64,000 nt of DNA from Fodinibius sp. Rm-B-1B1-1. Lineage in GTDB: Bacteria > Bacteroidota > Rhodothermia > Balneolales > Balneolaceae. Every line of letters starts with the position of its first letter. The stretch's first letter is position 1. The stretch covers positions 1,178,001 to 1,242,000 of the forward strand of contig NZ_JBCFYD010000002.1 in NCBI RefSeq assembly GCF_038594945.1, written 5' to 3'. Positions 1 to 9,141 of this stretch are shown here, piece by piece. A program made the translations under genes and the position numbers. The notes beneath the pieces are model-generated. The model saw only the letters and a list, made by a program, of their open reading frames with translations, did no database searches and was not told the DNA's origin.

Positions 1-615
1 ATTAAGAGCATTCTTATACCCCTCAATGCGCTGCTTACCAGGTTTTGATGTCTTCATACCGCTAATCATGGCAATACGAGTCATCCCCTGATCTAAAAAG
101 TAATGCATAGCCTTTTCAATGCCCTTGTCATTGTCTACAGATACCGAGTCCATCCCGGGATGTGACTCGTCAATCAGTGTAATGGGCATGTCATAATTCT
201 GTAATTTCTTGAGCTCTTCGTCGTGCATATGTGTTGAAATAAAGAGATACCCATCCGCCCATTGACGTTTGATAATATTTTCAACCTGAGAAAACATATT
301 ATCATCGCCATTGCTCTGCACGTTAAAAATGTTAAGATCATAATCATAATTGGATATCTCATCCTGTATACCAGCCAACACTTCCATAAAAAAGTAGTTC
401 GACAGCACTGGTACCACAACCATAATGATATTCTTTTTCTTTCGCGCCAACCCCTGTGCATAAGCTTGCGGGTAATATCCAAGCTCATCAGCTACCTTCA
501 ATACCTTCTCCCTCGTTTTATCTGCAATACCATCACTATTATTAACCACTCTTGATACAGTAGCAATACTTACACCCGCTTTTTTTGCGATATCATAAAT
601 TGTACTTCCAGCCAA
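1..615 (-). CDS. LacI-family transcriptional regulator, C-terminus cut by window edge
   Basis: A sugar-responsive repressor of the LacI/GalR family. The 205 visible residues open with the family helix-turn-helix (STIYDIAKKAGVSIATVSRV, about residues 4-23), followed by the hinge helix and the first part of the periplasmic-binding-like effector domain (VVVPVLSNYFFMEVLAGI, about 65-82). I place the start at a TTG at 615, preceded by an AGAGGAA sequence about 10 bases upstream; no in-frame ATG fits the domain start. The frame is open to base 1, so roughly the last 130 residues lie outside the window. A palindrome of LacI type sits 45 bp upstream and suggests autoregulation. The effector sugar cannot be read from this fragment. 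Confidence 0.9.
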   Translation of the reverse strand, partial: MAGSTIYDIAKKAGVSIATVSRVVNNSDGIADKTREKVLKVADELGYYPQAYAQGLARKKKNIIMVVVPVLSNYFFMEVLAGIQDEISNYDYDLNIFNVQSNGDDNMFSQVENIIKRQWADGYLFISTHMHDEELKKLQNYDMPITLIDESHPGMDSVSVDNDKGIEKAMHYFLDQGMTRIAMISGMKTSKPGKQRIEGYKNALN

Positions 616-659
616 TTGTAGGTTCCTCTAACTCCTAATTACAAAGATAATTTAAAAAT

Positions 660-679
660 AAATGTAAGGGCTTACATTT
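660..679. promoter_or_regulatory. LacI-type operator palindrome
   Basis: Perfect 9-bp arms, AAATGTAAG and CTTACATTT, flank a GG centre. The inner 14 bases differ by one position from the LacI/CcpA-type consensus TGWAANCGNTNWCA. It lies just upstream of the LacI-family gene start, so it is probably the autoregulatory operator of that gene. Confidence 0.7.
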
Positions 680-772
680 GTAATAATAACCAATTTAAAG
701 GATTTCGCAACCCCTCTTTTTAGTCCTACCAATAACCCCTCAAGCCCTGCTATAAGCATTTTTAACAAGTAA

Positions 773-2056
773 TTATACTTTTCGGTGGTTTTCAACAGCA
801 TCTATGAGCGCACGAGCTTTAACTTGTGTCTCCTCCCATTCCCGTTCAGGGTCCGAATCACCGGTTATGGCCCCACCTACCGAATAGTATAATTGTTCGT
901 TTTTTATAATTGCTGTGCGAATAACTACATTAAAATCAAAATCGCCACCGGGCGTTATGTACCCTATTGCTCCCGAGTAGATGCCTCGTTTATAATCCTC
1001 CAACTTTTCAATGGTTTTCATAGCACTAATTTTGGGTGCGCCCGTCATCGATCCCATCGGAAAGCATGCCTTAACAACCTCAACAGGGTTTGCTTCCATC
1101 GTTTGTGCCTTAATAGTCGACACCATCTGATGTACCGTCTCAAATGATTGAACCTCAAAAAGCTCAGTTACTTCTACAGTCCCCTGTTGAGCAATTTTAC
1201 TCAAGTCATTGCGCACCAAATCTACGATCATCAAATTTTCGGCCCGCTCTTTTTCTGATGATACCAATGCATCAACCAAGCTCTTATCTTCTTCGCCTGA
1301 ATACCCTCGTTTAGCTGTTCCTTTTATCGGCTGAGAGTATACCGTAGCTCCTTCTTTACGAAGGAAACGCTCCGGCGATTGACAGCAAATCGATAGATCT
1401 CCGACCTTCATAAAACTGCCAAAAGGTACTGGTCCAGCCTCCATCATCTTTTGGTATAGATCAACTGATTCACCATCGAATGAGGCCTTCATCTGGTGAG
1501 AGAGATTGACTTCATAAAAGTTTCCCTCTTTAATGTGCTGCTGTGCTTGGTAAATCTTTTGTATATAATCTTTTCGACTCGTTTGAAAGTACAACCTTCC
1601 AAATTTAAAAGCGTTAGAATCTGTACTGTTCTTTAAAGTCATTTCATTATCCGAAGAGAGCTCCCCTTTTAACACAGCCGTCTCCCCACTATAGTGATCA
1701 AAGCGCAACAATACCCCCGGATTCATAAAATAGAGATCAGGCGCCTTAACCTCATCGGGATTTGATGAGTGCAATCGTTCCACATGGTTTTTAAGATCAT
1801 ATCCAAGATAACCGAACAGCCAATTATCTACTCGGTCCCGAAAATCATGTAATGCTTCCCACGGATTCTCGGTATAACGGCTTTCCTTTTCCCCAATTTG
1901 GGTGATAATATTTTCCCCATACGCTTCAATTTTTGCGGATGGTTGTGCTGCTAAAAATGAAAACCTTGCCGATGGATGTTCTGTTAACTGGGACTGCAAC
2001 AAAACCACTTCTCCCTGAGAAGCAAAATAACGCGTATATCTCAGCAGGTCAGTCAT
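773..2056 (-). CDS. pabB: Aminodeoxychorismate synthase component I
   Basis: Chorismate-utilising enzyme, 427 residues, that converts chorismate and ammonia to 4-amino-4-deoxychorismate on the route to p-aminobenzoate and folate. Family motifs are visible: SPERFL (227-232), PIKGTAKRG (243-251), the ENLMIVDLVRNDL helix (about 273-285) and TGAPK (338-342). The lysine in PIKGT is the active-site lysine of PabB; anthranilate synthase TrpE has alanine there, so PabB is favoured. The next gene upstream, three bases away, is the class IV aminotransferase-fold lyase that completes PABA synthesis. The glutamine amidotransferase subunit (PabA) is not in the window. This is the last gene of a leftward operon starting at pfkA. 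Confidence 0.9.
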   Translation of the reverse strand: MTDLLRYTRYFASQGEVVLLQSQLTEHPSARFSFLAAQPSAKIEAYGENIITQIGEKESRYTENPWEALHDFRDRVDNWLFGYLGYDLKNHVERLHSSNPDEVKAPDLYFMNPGVLLRFDHYSGETAVLKGELSSDNEMTLKNSTDSNAFKFGRLYFQTSRKDYIQKIYQAQQHIKEGNFYEVNLSHQMKASFDGESVDLYQKMMEAGPVPFGSFMKVGDLSICCQSPERFLRKEGATVYSQPIKGTAKRGYSGEEDKSLVDALVSSEKERAENLMIVDLVRNDLSKIAQQGTVEVTELFEVQSFETVHQMVSTIKAQTMEANPVEVVKACFPMGSMTGAPKISAMKTIEKLEDYKRGIYSGAIGYITPGGDFDFNVVIRTAIIKNEQLYYSVGGAITGDSDPEREWEETQVKARALIDAVENHRKV

Positions 2057-2059
2057 CGG

Positions 2060-2938
2060 TTATTCGATCAGTGATTCAAGGTTTTTGGTACGAAGAGTTT
2101 TAAAAGCTTGCTTTAATTTCTCAACCGCTGCCGAGTTAACATCAAAAGTCCTTTCATCGATACTTTTTATCGGCAATAGTTCCCGTACCGAATTCGCCAT
2201 CCAAACTGCATCGGCTTCAAAAACATGATCTAACTGAAATCTACCTTTATGTAAATCCCATTGATCGCTTTGTCCAACAATATTACAAATTGCCTCTCGA
2301 GTGATACCTGGAATCAGATCACATGCTTCATCCGGAGTGAAGATGGCACGCCCCTTCACCCAAAAAATATTGCCAATAGTTGTTTCTGATACAAAATCAT
2401 CAACGGTAAGCATCAGGGCCTCATCAGCACCTTTCGCATGAGCTTCTTTTGCAGCTAAGATATAATTAATGCCATTGGTCAGCTTCACTTTCGATGGCAG
2501 GGACTGCGATGGTATTCGTCGGATGTCAACACTTTTTAAGGTTGGATATGCAAACTCATCAGGACAAACAGAAGTAGTAATCGAAAAATGGAGTCCACTA
2601 TTTTCCTGGGGATGATAACCACGTCTCCCACCTCGCCATACCTGCAATCTTATAATAGCATTAGTTTCTTGCAACTGATTCTTTTGAAGCAGCTGGTATA
2701 CCGATTTCTTAATCGCTCTTATCTCAAGTTTTGAAGTGAGATTCATCCCTAATAATTCCATCCCAGAATGGAGCCGCTCTATATGTTTTTCAAGCAAGAA
2801 AACCTGTCCCTGATAGGTTCTAAACGTTTCAAAAATACCATCTCCGTACATCAACCCACGAGAAACCACAGGCACTACCGGACGATCATCCGGCACCAAA
2901 GAACCATCAAAAATGACCCAATTATTCTCGCTGCTCAT
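2060..2938 (-). CDS. pabC: Aminodeoxychorismate lyase (class IV aminotransferase fold)
   Basis: PLP-dependent fold-type IV enzyme of 292 residues. The N-terminal SRGLMYGDGIFETFR (26-40) is the family signature; the likely PLP lysine is Lys152 in SKVKLTNGINYILA, and SETTIGNIFWV (184-194) is the cofactor-phosphate region. Branched-chain aminotransferases and D-amino acid transaminases share this fold, but tight coupling to pabB (three-base gap) argues for the lyase releasing p-aminobenzoate and pyruvate. The ATG at 2938 lies inside the 3' end of the upstream thioredoxin-fold gene (17-base overlap), consistent with translational coupling. Confidence 0.82.
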   Translation of the reverse strand: MSSENNWVIFDGSLVPDDRPVVPVVSRGLMYGDGIFETFRTYQGQVFLLEKHIERLHSGMELLGMNLTSKLEIRAIKKSVYQLLQKNQLQETNAIIRLQVWRGGRRGYHPQENSGLHFSITTSVCPDEFAYPTLKSVDIRRIPSQSLPSKVKLTNGINYILAAKEAHAKGADEALMLTVDDFVSETTIGNIFWVKGRAIFTPDEACDLIPGITREAICNIVGQSDQWDLHKGRFQLDHVFEADAVWMANSVRELLPIKSIDERTFDVNSAAVEKLKQAFKTLRTKNLESLIE

Positions 2939-3470
2939 TTTCTATCAGCACTCGTAAACTATCATATTGACTATCATCAGAATATCCCAAAAATACGTGT
3001 CTAAGGTCAAGTTGTTGATCATAGACAAACTGTACAGGCAATCCCGGCATATTAAAAGCAGAAAATTGTTGAGATCCCGCAACAAATTTGAAAGGAAACT
3101 GGTGCTTTTTGATATAGGAATCAACCTGCTGCTTTTGAAGCCCTACCGCAGCTGCTAATACTTCCACTTTATCAGAATATTCTTCTTTTACCTTCGTGAG
3201 CTCTCGATGTGATTTTAGGGATGCATCCGACCAATCTGACCATAAATCAAGCACCACAAATTGACCTTCAAAATCGGCTACTCTTACACTATCATCCGTT
3301 TGTGCTTTATTCCACCAAATCGTTTGCAACGAATCCTGGGCAAACATTCTTTGTTTAAAATCAGACTCTTCGGCCGTGCGGTTGCTCACAATAAAATAGA
3401 CTATCAGTGAAGCCGCAGCAATTGCTACAACCAACAAAAAGGTATTAAAATACTTGGGGTCAATGCGCAT
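2922..3470 (-). CDS. Membrane-anchored thioredoxin-fold protein lacking the CXXC motif
   Basis: 182 residues with one N-terminal membrane segment (about 9-29, FLLVVAIAAASLIVYFIV), then a TlpA/redoxin-like domain facing the periplasm. The beta strand FVVLDLWSDWSDASLKSHRELTKVKEEY aligns with the family element that normally reads WCxxC, but SDWSDAS replaces it and no cysteine is present in the protein. Later elements (VEVLAAAVGLQKQQVDSYIKK, the PGLPVQFVYD cis-proline loop, LRHVFLGY) are kept. It therefore looks like a redox-inactive thioredoxin relative with a binding or scaffolding role. It overlaps pabC by 17 bases and follows the GH13 gene by 2 bases, so it is co-transcribed with genes of unrelated pathway. 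Confidence 0.7.
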   Translation of the reverse strand: MRIDPKYFNTFLLVVAIAAASLIVYFIVSNRTAEESDFKQRMFAQDSLQTIWWNKAQTDDSVRVADFEGQFVVLDLWSDWSDASLKSHRELTKVKEEYSDKVEVLAAAVGLQKQQVDSYIKKHQFPFKFVAGSQQFSAFNMPGLPVQFVYDQQLDLRHVFLGYSDDSQYDSLRVLIENEQRE

Positions 3471-3472
3471 AA

Positions 3473-5248
3473 TTAATCTTGTTCGGGTGACAAAATTGCT
3501 CCTGATATTGGGGGAAGCGTAATTGTAGCGACGCCATCATCAACTACTGCCCTGTTTCCGGTAACTACATTTTCCAGATGCCGTCCTTCCAAAATTTTAA
3601 ACTCATAAACAGGAATCTCTAATTTACGTGTTTGGGAGGATCGGTTTATTGCTACAAGACAAAACATCTGTTTGTTGCAAAAGCGAACAAACGTAAATAT
3701 ATCGCGTTCGTTATCAACCAACAATTCCTGGAATTCTCCCGTCCGCAACGCCAAATGCTCATTCCGAATTCCTGCCAGTTTTTTATACCAACGATATAAT
3801 TCTTCGTCAAAAGTATTTTCATCGGCAGAACGGTACTGATCTAACGGATGCGAGGACTCCGCCTCATAATCTAAATCAGGCCATAACATTGGTTTACGAT
3901 CATCAGGATCATCTGCCCCCCACATACCTGCTTCGGTGCCATAAAAAATCATGGGGGCTCCCACATAGGTGTATTGAAAAAGTGCTATAAGCCGTTGCAA
4001 ACGACGCTCCTCAGCATTGGGTTTACGTATCTCAAACCCCTCTTCAGGCTTGGTATTTGTGTCAAAATCACGACCCGGATTTACAATCATTGAAGCCAAA
4101 CGGGGAGTATCATGGCTGTCCATTAAATTTTGTTGGACCAGTTCAGCAGAATCTGGCAACCCTTCTCGTAAATGCCGTAGCCTATTCATAAAATCAGATA
4201 CTGCCATCGACTGGTCAATCATATAGTCTTGTACAGCTTCCGTAAATGGGTAATTCATAGCCGCGGTAAAGAGCTCACCGTTAACCCATTCACTACCTTT
4301 ATCCGTCCAAATTTCTCCCACAGTGTAGGCGTTGGGATTAATATCTCGCACTACTGCATTCCACTCCTTCCAAAACTTTTTACCCACTTCCTCCGGAACA
4401 TCCAATCGCCAACCGTCGATCCCATCAGAAGGGTCACCGTCACCATTGGGATCCATCCATCGCTTGGTAACTGCAAAAATATGCTCACGAATAGGCTCTA
4501 CCAACGTACCATCCACTTCCCGTAATTCGGGCAAGCTTTTAACACCCCACCAACCATCATAATCAAACTTTTGACTATCACCATCCGAAAATGAATTGAT
4601 AGCATACCAGTCTTTGTACTTCGATTTTGACTGTAGCTTCTGTACATCCCGGAAAGCCCAAAAATCAGTGCCTGTATGATTAAAAACACCATCAATAATA
4701 ATGTGCATATCTCGCTTGTGGACTTCACCAATCAATTCTAAAAAAAGTTTATCAGCAGAGGTCCACTGCCACGTCTCGGGGTCTTCAGGATTTTCCTGCT
4801 TCATGATCTCTACATCACCCTCGGGATCAGGTCCAAAAAAACGATCAACATGATGATAATGACTGGTATCGTACTTGTGAAGCGATACCGCATCAAAAAT
4901 GGGATTCAAATATAGGCCGCCAATCCCCAGATCCTGTAGGTAATCCAGTTTATCAATAATACCCTGCAGATCACCACCGTAACGACGCTTAAAAACCCCA
5001 TCACGAAATGAGTTGCCAAGTGACTTTTCCCAATCGGCCCGTTTATACCAGTCACCAGTCCACGACGAAATTTCCCAACCTTCGGGCCCTCCTACCCGTT
5101 CGCGGCTCGGATCATTATTGGAATCGCCATTTCGAAATCGCTCTGGAAAAATTTGATACCAGATGACATGTTTAGCCCATTCTGGAGCATGATAAGTGGT
5201 ATCAACAAACTCACCATTCGATGATGTATTTTTCAGCTCATCTTCCAT
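3473..5248 (-). CDS. GH13 family alpha-glucan hydrolase (alpha-amylase / neopullulanase-like)
   Basis: A 591-residue glycoside hydrolase of family 13. The (beta/alpha)8 barrel elements are in order: WYQIFPERF (30-38), GGDLQGIIDKLDYLQDLGIGGLYLNPIF (91-118), region I DGVFNH (186-191), region II DGWRLDVPEEV with nucleophile Asp283, region III GEIW with acid/base Glu312, and region IV DSHD with Asp380. QIFPERFRNGD near the start resembles neopullulanase, cyclomaltodextrinase and maltogenic amylase subfamilies. There is no signal peptide, which fits intracellular maltodextrin or glycogen degradation. It sits 23 bases downstream of pfkA, so its products could feed glycolysis. Exact specificity is not readable. 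Confidence 0.85.
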   Translation of the reverse strand: MEDELKNTSSNGEFVDTTYHAPEWAKHVIWYQIFPERFRNGDSNNDPSRERVGGPEGWEISSWTGDWYKRADWEKSLGNSFRDGVFKRRYGGDLQGIIDKLDYLQDLGIGGLYLNPIFDAVSLHKYDTSHYHHVDRFFGPDPEGDVEIMKQENPEDPETWQWTSADKLFLELIGEVHKRDMHIIIDGVFNHTGTDFWAFRDVQKLQSKSKYKDWYAINSFSDGDSQKFDYDGWWGVKSLPELREVDGTLVEPIREHIFAVTKRWMDPNGDGDPSDGIDGWRLDVPEEVGKKFWKEWNAVVRDINPNAYTVGEIWTDKGSEWVNGELFTAAMNYPFTEAVQDYMIDQSMAVSDFMNRLRHLREGLPDSAELVQQNLMDSHDTPRLASMIVNPGRDFDTNTKPEEGFEIRKPNAEERRLQRLIALFQYTYVGAPMIFYGTEAGMWGADDPDDRKPMLWPDLDYEAESSHPLDQYRSADENTFDEELYRWYKKLAGIRNEHLALRTGEFQELLVDNERDIFTFVRFCNKQMFCLVAINRSSQTRKLEIPVYEFKILEGRHLENVVTGNRAVVDDGVATITLPPISGAILSPEQD

Positions 5249-5271
5249 TACGCAATTAGGCTAAAAACCTC

Positions 5272-6246
5272 TTAAATAGAAATAATATCAGCAATGCGCA
5301 GAAGTTCATCATCCATTTTGGGATTCTGCTTTGTTGCTTTTTCAAAATCAGTATAGCGAACACTTCGGTCGCGAATACCAACCATAACATCACGCTTACC
5401 TTCCCTAAGTCCTTCAACTGAAAGCACCCCTAACCGACTTGCCAGCACCCGATCGGTACAACTGGGGCGACCGCCTCGCTGAACGTGTCCCAAGATGGTT
5501 ACTTTTGTTTCATATCGGTCACCAAATTCTTCTTTTACCCGATCTTCCAGGTCATAAACACTACCATTCTTATCCCCTTCAGCAACAATCACCAATCGAG
5601 ATGATTTATTTCGCTTGGACGTACGAGCAAGCGAATCAAAAAGTTTTTCAATACCGCGATCTTCCTCCGGAATCAAAATTTCCTCTGAACCGGCAGCAAT
5701 TCCTGAATACACAGCAATAAATCCGGCATCACGTCCCATCACTTCAATAAAAAACAGGCGGTTATGCGAAGTAGCTGTATCGCGAATTTTATCCACAGCC
5801 TCAACCACAGTGTTTACAGCCGTATCAAAACCGATAGTGAAATCGGTACCATAAATATCGTTATCGATAGTACCCGGTATTCCAACGATGGGGAAATCAT
5901 ACTTTTGGCCAAACCTCATAGCCCCGGTAAAGGTACCGTCCCCACCAATAACAACAAGACCATCAAGGTTATTCTCTTGGATATTTTCCCAGGCTTGTTC
6001 CATACCAGCCTCGGTCTTAAACGCATCGCTGCGGGCCGACTTTAAAATAGTTCCTCCTTGGTGAATAATATGCTTCACCGAACCGGCATCCATCTTTTCA
6101 ATATCGTTTTTGATAAGCCCTTCGTACCCCTGATAGATCCCATAAGGAATCATATCATAATACACACATGTTCGCACGACTGCACGTATGGCAGCATTCA
6201 TACCCGGGGCATCTCCACCGGATGTAAGTACACCTATTCGTTCCAT
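5272..6246 (-). CDS. pfkA: ATP-dependent 6-phosphofructokinase
   Basis: Phosphorylates fructose 6-phosphate to fructose 1,6-bisphosphate, the committed step of glycolysis. The 324-residue length is that of bacterial PfkA. Motifs: the N-terminal nucleotide loop TSGGDAPGMNAAIR (8-21), GGDGT (101-105), the catalytic PGTIDND (124-130) and MGRDAG (170-175). Glycine in GGDGT, in place of the second aspartate of GGDDS, marks the ATP-dependent form over the pyrophosphate-dependent one. It is the first gene of the leftward run pfkA, GH13, thioredoxin-fold, pabC, pabB; the 80 bp upstream probably carry the promoter. Confidence 0.95.
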   Translation of the reverse strand: MERIGVLTSGGDAPGMNAAIRAVVRTCVYYDMIPYGIYQGYEGLIKNDIEKMDAGSVKHIIHQGGTILKSARSDAFKTEAGMEQAWENIQENNLDGLVVIGGDGTFTGAMRFGQKYDFPIVGIPGTIDNDIYGTDFTIGFDTAVNTVVEAVDKIRDTATSHNRLFFIEVMGRDAGFIAVYSGIAAGSEEILIPEEDRGIEKLFDSLARTSKRNKSSRLVIVAEGDKNGSVYDLEDRVKEEFGDRYETKVTILGHVQRGGRPSCTDRVLASRLGVLSVEGLREGKRDVMVGIRDRSVRYTDFEKATKQNPKMDDELLRIADIISI

Positions 6247-6326
6247 TATTTATTGAAGAATTGTAATTCTAAATTATTGGGATGTGCAAATATCAACTAT
6301 CCAATTTTAATCGCGTAACATAACAA

Positions 6327-7097
6327 TTATTGGAGATCAAAGATAAGTTTTCTGCACTGTTCTTTTAACATAGGGTCATCAGGGGTTCTACTTTCCAACT
6401 CAACGGCGTTCTCACAAACGGCTATTGCCTGTTCGTCATGACCCATCTCCTCATACACTTTAGCAAGGTCAAGATAGTATAAAATATTTTCGCCATTGAG
6501 ATCTATCGCTTTTTGGATAGCGTCGGCCGCTTTTTGATTTGTTGCATCGCCCGGAATACCTCCAAATAACGTATTGGCAGCCGTACGTTCCACCCAGCTT
6601 AAGTTAGCCACTTTAAAATGCCAGCGTCCCAGTACGTGCCATGCTCCTGCATGATTGGGTTCTATCTCAAGAGTACGGTCTGCATACTTTTTTATATCGC
6701 GGGAGGCCGCTACGCGGTCACGGGCTCCTGAAATGAGTGCTTTTCGCCCCATAGCAACAGCCATCACAAAGTTCGACTGTGCGTCTGTAGAATCGACCTT
6801 GAGCGCGCGTTCTGCAAGCTCAATGGCACGATTAAAATAATCTTTTTTGTCATCTTCATCTTTAAAGCGATTACCAATTCTGGAGTGCAAAAAACTGGAC
6901 CTCCAAAGTGCCGTATAATTTTGGGGATTTTCTTCTAAGATTTCACGATACAGTTCCAGTGCTTCTTCCTCTTGAAACGTACTATATAATGAATCTGCCC
7001 GGGCCGTTTTGTCCATCCCATCCGATTGACCTAACATAACAAGCGGTAAAAGGATAAAAAAAGCACTCAACCAGATGGATTTTTTTAATAGTGTCAT
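6327..7097 (-). CDS. Exported TPR-repeat protein
   Basis: Secreted or periplasmic tetratricopeptide-repeat protein. I start it at the ATG at 7097, giving 256 residues that begin with a clean signal peptide (MTLLKKSIWLSAFFILLPLVML, ending near GQ); a longer frame from a GTG at 7157 would put 20 polar residues ahead of it and is less likely. Helical repeats of TPR type run through the protein: ADSLYSTFQEEEALELYREILEENP, AIELAERALKVDSTDAQSNFVMA, ADAIQKAIDLNGENILYYLDLAKVYEEMG. This pattern resembles the RMD1/regulator-of-microtubule-dynamics-like TPR proteins found in the group. The binding partner is unknown. It follows a lipoprotein gene by 56 bases. Confidence 0.75.
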   Translation of the reverse strand: MTLLKKSIWLSAFFILLPLVMLGQSDGMDKTARADSLYSTFQEEEALELYREILEENPQNYTALWRSSFLHSRIGNRFKDEDDKKDYFNRAIELAERALKVDSTDAQSNFVMAVAMGRKALISGARDRVAASRDIKKYADRTLEIEPNHAGAWHVLGRWHFKVANLSWVERTAANTLFGGIPGDATNQKAADAIQKAIDLNGENILYYLDLAKVYEEMGHDEQAIAVCENAVELESRTPDDPMLKEQCRKLIFDLQ

Positions 7098-7153
7098 AAG
7101 CTTGATTTCGTTGAAACTCTCACTAATAATTTTAGTCTGTGATAATATATTTA

Positions 7154-7795
7154 TCACAATTCACTGATACCACCGCTATCATCAATACGATATTCTACAA
7201 CTATTGTATTTTCCTGTTTTAGCGGATATTTAATATTTCTATTGGTTTCAGATTTGATATATAGAGCACCATTTTTTTCGCTTATTGAAATAATCGTAGA
7301 AATTTCTCTGGCCGGTACTTTTTCAAAAACACCAACTGTTTGGAAACTACGTAATTGTCCACCATGAAATGTTGCAACTACAATTTCTGCATCGCGGTAA
7401 GCTGACTGGTATTCTATCAAAAACCATCCCAAGAAATGATTCTGCCATTGCTGCTTTCCAAAAAAGATGATACGACTACCTTCCTGGTCTTGCTGGCATT
7501 CAGTACCCTTTATGTAATCCTGCATTTCATCCCATCCAAAAGTAGCAGGCGAAGTAATTTGAGCAGTAGATTCACACGTCGAAAGAGTCTGTAATTGCTG
7601 TCCAATATTCATTCCTTTATTGGCACTGCGCTCAATTTCCTGGTCGGTGTCTTTCTTAAAAGAATTGTATTCCTGGGAATCCAAGTATTGTTGATCTACT
7701 GTTTGATCCTGCTCTCCTGAACAAGAAATGGTAAGCAACGCAAATAAACCTACCGTAAATACATTAATAACTTTTTGTAATCCCTTGTTAACCAT
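7154..7795 (-). CDS. Putative lipoprotein of unknown function
   Basis: 213 residues with a lipoprotein signal: positive N-terminus MVNKGLQK, a hydrophobic stretch NVFTVGLFALLTIS and Cys25 in the lipobox LTIS-C. The mature part is mixed alpha/beta with strand-rich C-terminal segments (IVVATFHGGQLRSFQTVGVF, KNGALYIKSETNRNIKYPL, TIVVEYRID) suggesting a beta-sandwich or barrel. I do not recognise a family. It starts 19 bases after ispG on the same strand, so it is probably transcribed from the ispG promoter. Confidence 0.65.
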   Translation of the reverse strand: MVNKGLQKVINVFTVGLFALLTISCSGEQDQTVDQQYLDSQEYNSFKKDTDQEIERSANKGMNIGQQLQTLSTCESTAQITSPATFGWDEMQDYIKGTECQQDQEGSRIIFFGKQQWQNHFLGWFLIEYQSAYRDAEIVVATFHGGQLRSFQTVGVFEKVPAREISTIISISEKNGALYIKSETNRNIKYPLKQENTIVVEYRIDDSGGISEL

Positions 7796-7814
7796 AAATG
7801 AGGCTTATTGACCT

Positions 7815-9071
7815 TTACGCAGGCTCCTCGACCGCTTCATTTTCTTCCTGTCCATTCGAACTTCCATAATTTTGCATGACATAGTCATCCAGTATTTTGC
7901 GGAATTCTTCGCCAATACCATCACCGCGAAGAGTCGTATAATGTTCGCCATCCATATAAACCGGAGCTTTGGGCTCCTCAAACGTACCTGGCAGCGAGAT
8001 ACCAATATTGGCATTGCGGGATTCACCAGGGCCGTTTACAACGCAACCCATTACAGCCACATTCATTTCTTCAACGCCGGGATACACATCGCGCCAGATC
8101 GGCATCATTTCGCGTAAATAATCCTGAATTTCATCAGCCAATTCTTGGAAATATGTGCTATTAGTACGACCACAACCGGGACAAGCCGTAACCTGGGGAA
8201 CAAAGTTTCGGATCCCCAGCGATTGCAAAATCTGCTGACAGATGCGGACTTCTTCTGCACGATCCCCACCAGGTTTCGGGGTAAGAGAGACACGAATAGT
8301 ATCACCTATACCCTGCTGCAGTAATACCGACAACGCAGCCGTACTGGCTACTGTCCCCTTCATACCCATGCCCGCTTCGGTTAGTCCCACATGCAGCGGA
8401 TAATCGAGTAGCTCAGCAATGCGTTCGTATACGTGTACTACATCCTGCACATGCGACATCTTACAACTAATAATAATTTTATTGGATGGAAGTCCCACAC
8501 TTTCAGCCAGCTCAGCAGAACGACGTGCACTTTCGACCATCGTATCGAGCATTACCTGCTTTGACGATTTCGGATTTTCGAGCTCGTTATTTTCGTCCAT
8601 CTTCTTAGCCAATAACTTCTGATCAAGCGAGCCCCAGTTTACACCAATACGTACTGGTTTATCGTGCTTAATGGCCTGCTCTACAATAGTACAGAAATTT
8701 TCGTCCCGTGTTTTGGTCCCGGTATTGCCGGGATTGATCCGAAACTTTGAAAGGGCTTGTGCCGCATCTGGATAATCGACAAGCAGTTTGTGACCATTAT
8801 AATGGAAATCTCCCACCAAGGGCACGGTCACATCATCTGCCAAAAGTTTCTCCTTAATTTTGGGTACCGCTTTGGCAGCAGCATCATTATTAACCGTAAT
8901 CCGCACAATCTCGGATCCCGAGCGATGTAAATGTTTAACCTGCTCAACAGTAGCATCAACGTCGGCAGTATCAGTATTCGTCATCGACTGCACCACAATA
9001 GGCGCTTTGCCCCCTACCGGTACATCGCCAACCATTACTTGAATAGAATCTCGTCGTTTAATGTGAGACAT
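7815..9071 (-). CDS. ispG: 4-hydroxy-3-methylbut-2-en-1-yl diphosphate synthase (flavodoxin-type)
   Basis: IspG/GcpE, the [4Fe-4S] enzyme of the methylerythritol phosphate pathway that reduces 2-C-methyl-erythritol cyclodiphosphate to HMBPP for isoprenoid synthesis. The 418 residues match the short bacterial form, without the extra middle domain of the long form. Cluster ligands are Cys297 and Cys300 (TACPGCGRT), Cys343 and Glu350 (GCVVNGPGE). The TIM-barrel start [10 protein letters not shown] (27-36) and the GDFHYNG loop are typical. Its product leads to the polyprenyl chain that MenA, encoded further right, attaches to the menaquinone ring. Confidence 0.95.
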   Translation of the reverse strand: MSHIKRRDSIQVMVGDVPVGGKAPIVVQSMTNTDTADVDATVEQVKHLHRSGSEIVRITVNNDAAAKAVPKIKEKLLADDVTVPLVGDFHYNGHKLLVDYPDAAQALSKFRINPGNTGTKTRDENFCTIVEQAIKHDKPVRIGVNWGSLDQKLLAKKMDENNELENPKSSKQVMLDTMVESARRSAELAESVGLPSNKIIISCKMSHVQDVVHVYERIAELLDYPLHVGLTEAGMGMKGTVASTAALSVLLQQGIGDTIRVSLTPKPGGDRAEEVRICQQILQSLGIRNFVPQVTACPGCGRTNSTYFQELADEIQDYLREMMPIWRDVYPGVEEMNVAVMGCVVNGPGESRNANIGISLPGTFEEPKAPVYMDGEHYTTLRGDGIGEEFRKILDDYVMQNYGSSNGQEENEAVEEPA

Positions 9072-9141
9072 AACACATACTTTTATTGTTTTAAGCGTAC
9101 TTGGTTAAACCGTGAGTACGATTAAAATCATTCAAATTTCT

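Noticed and set aside
7098-7157. GTG start for the TPR protein
   Set aside because: It places 20 polar residues before the signal peptide; the ATG at 7097 gives a clean signal sequence.
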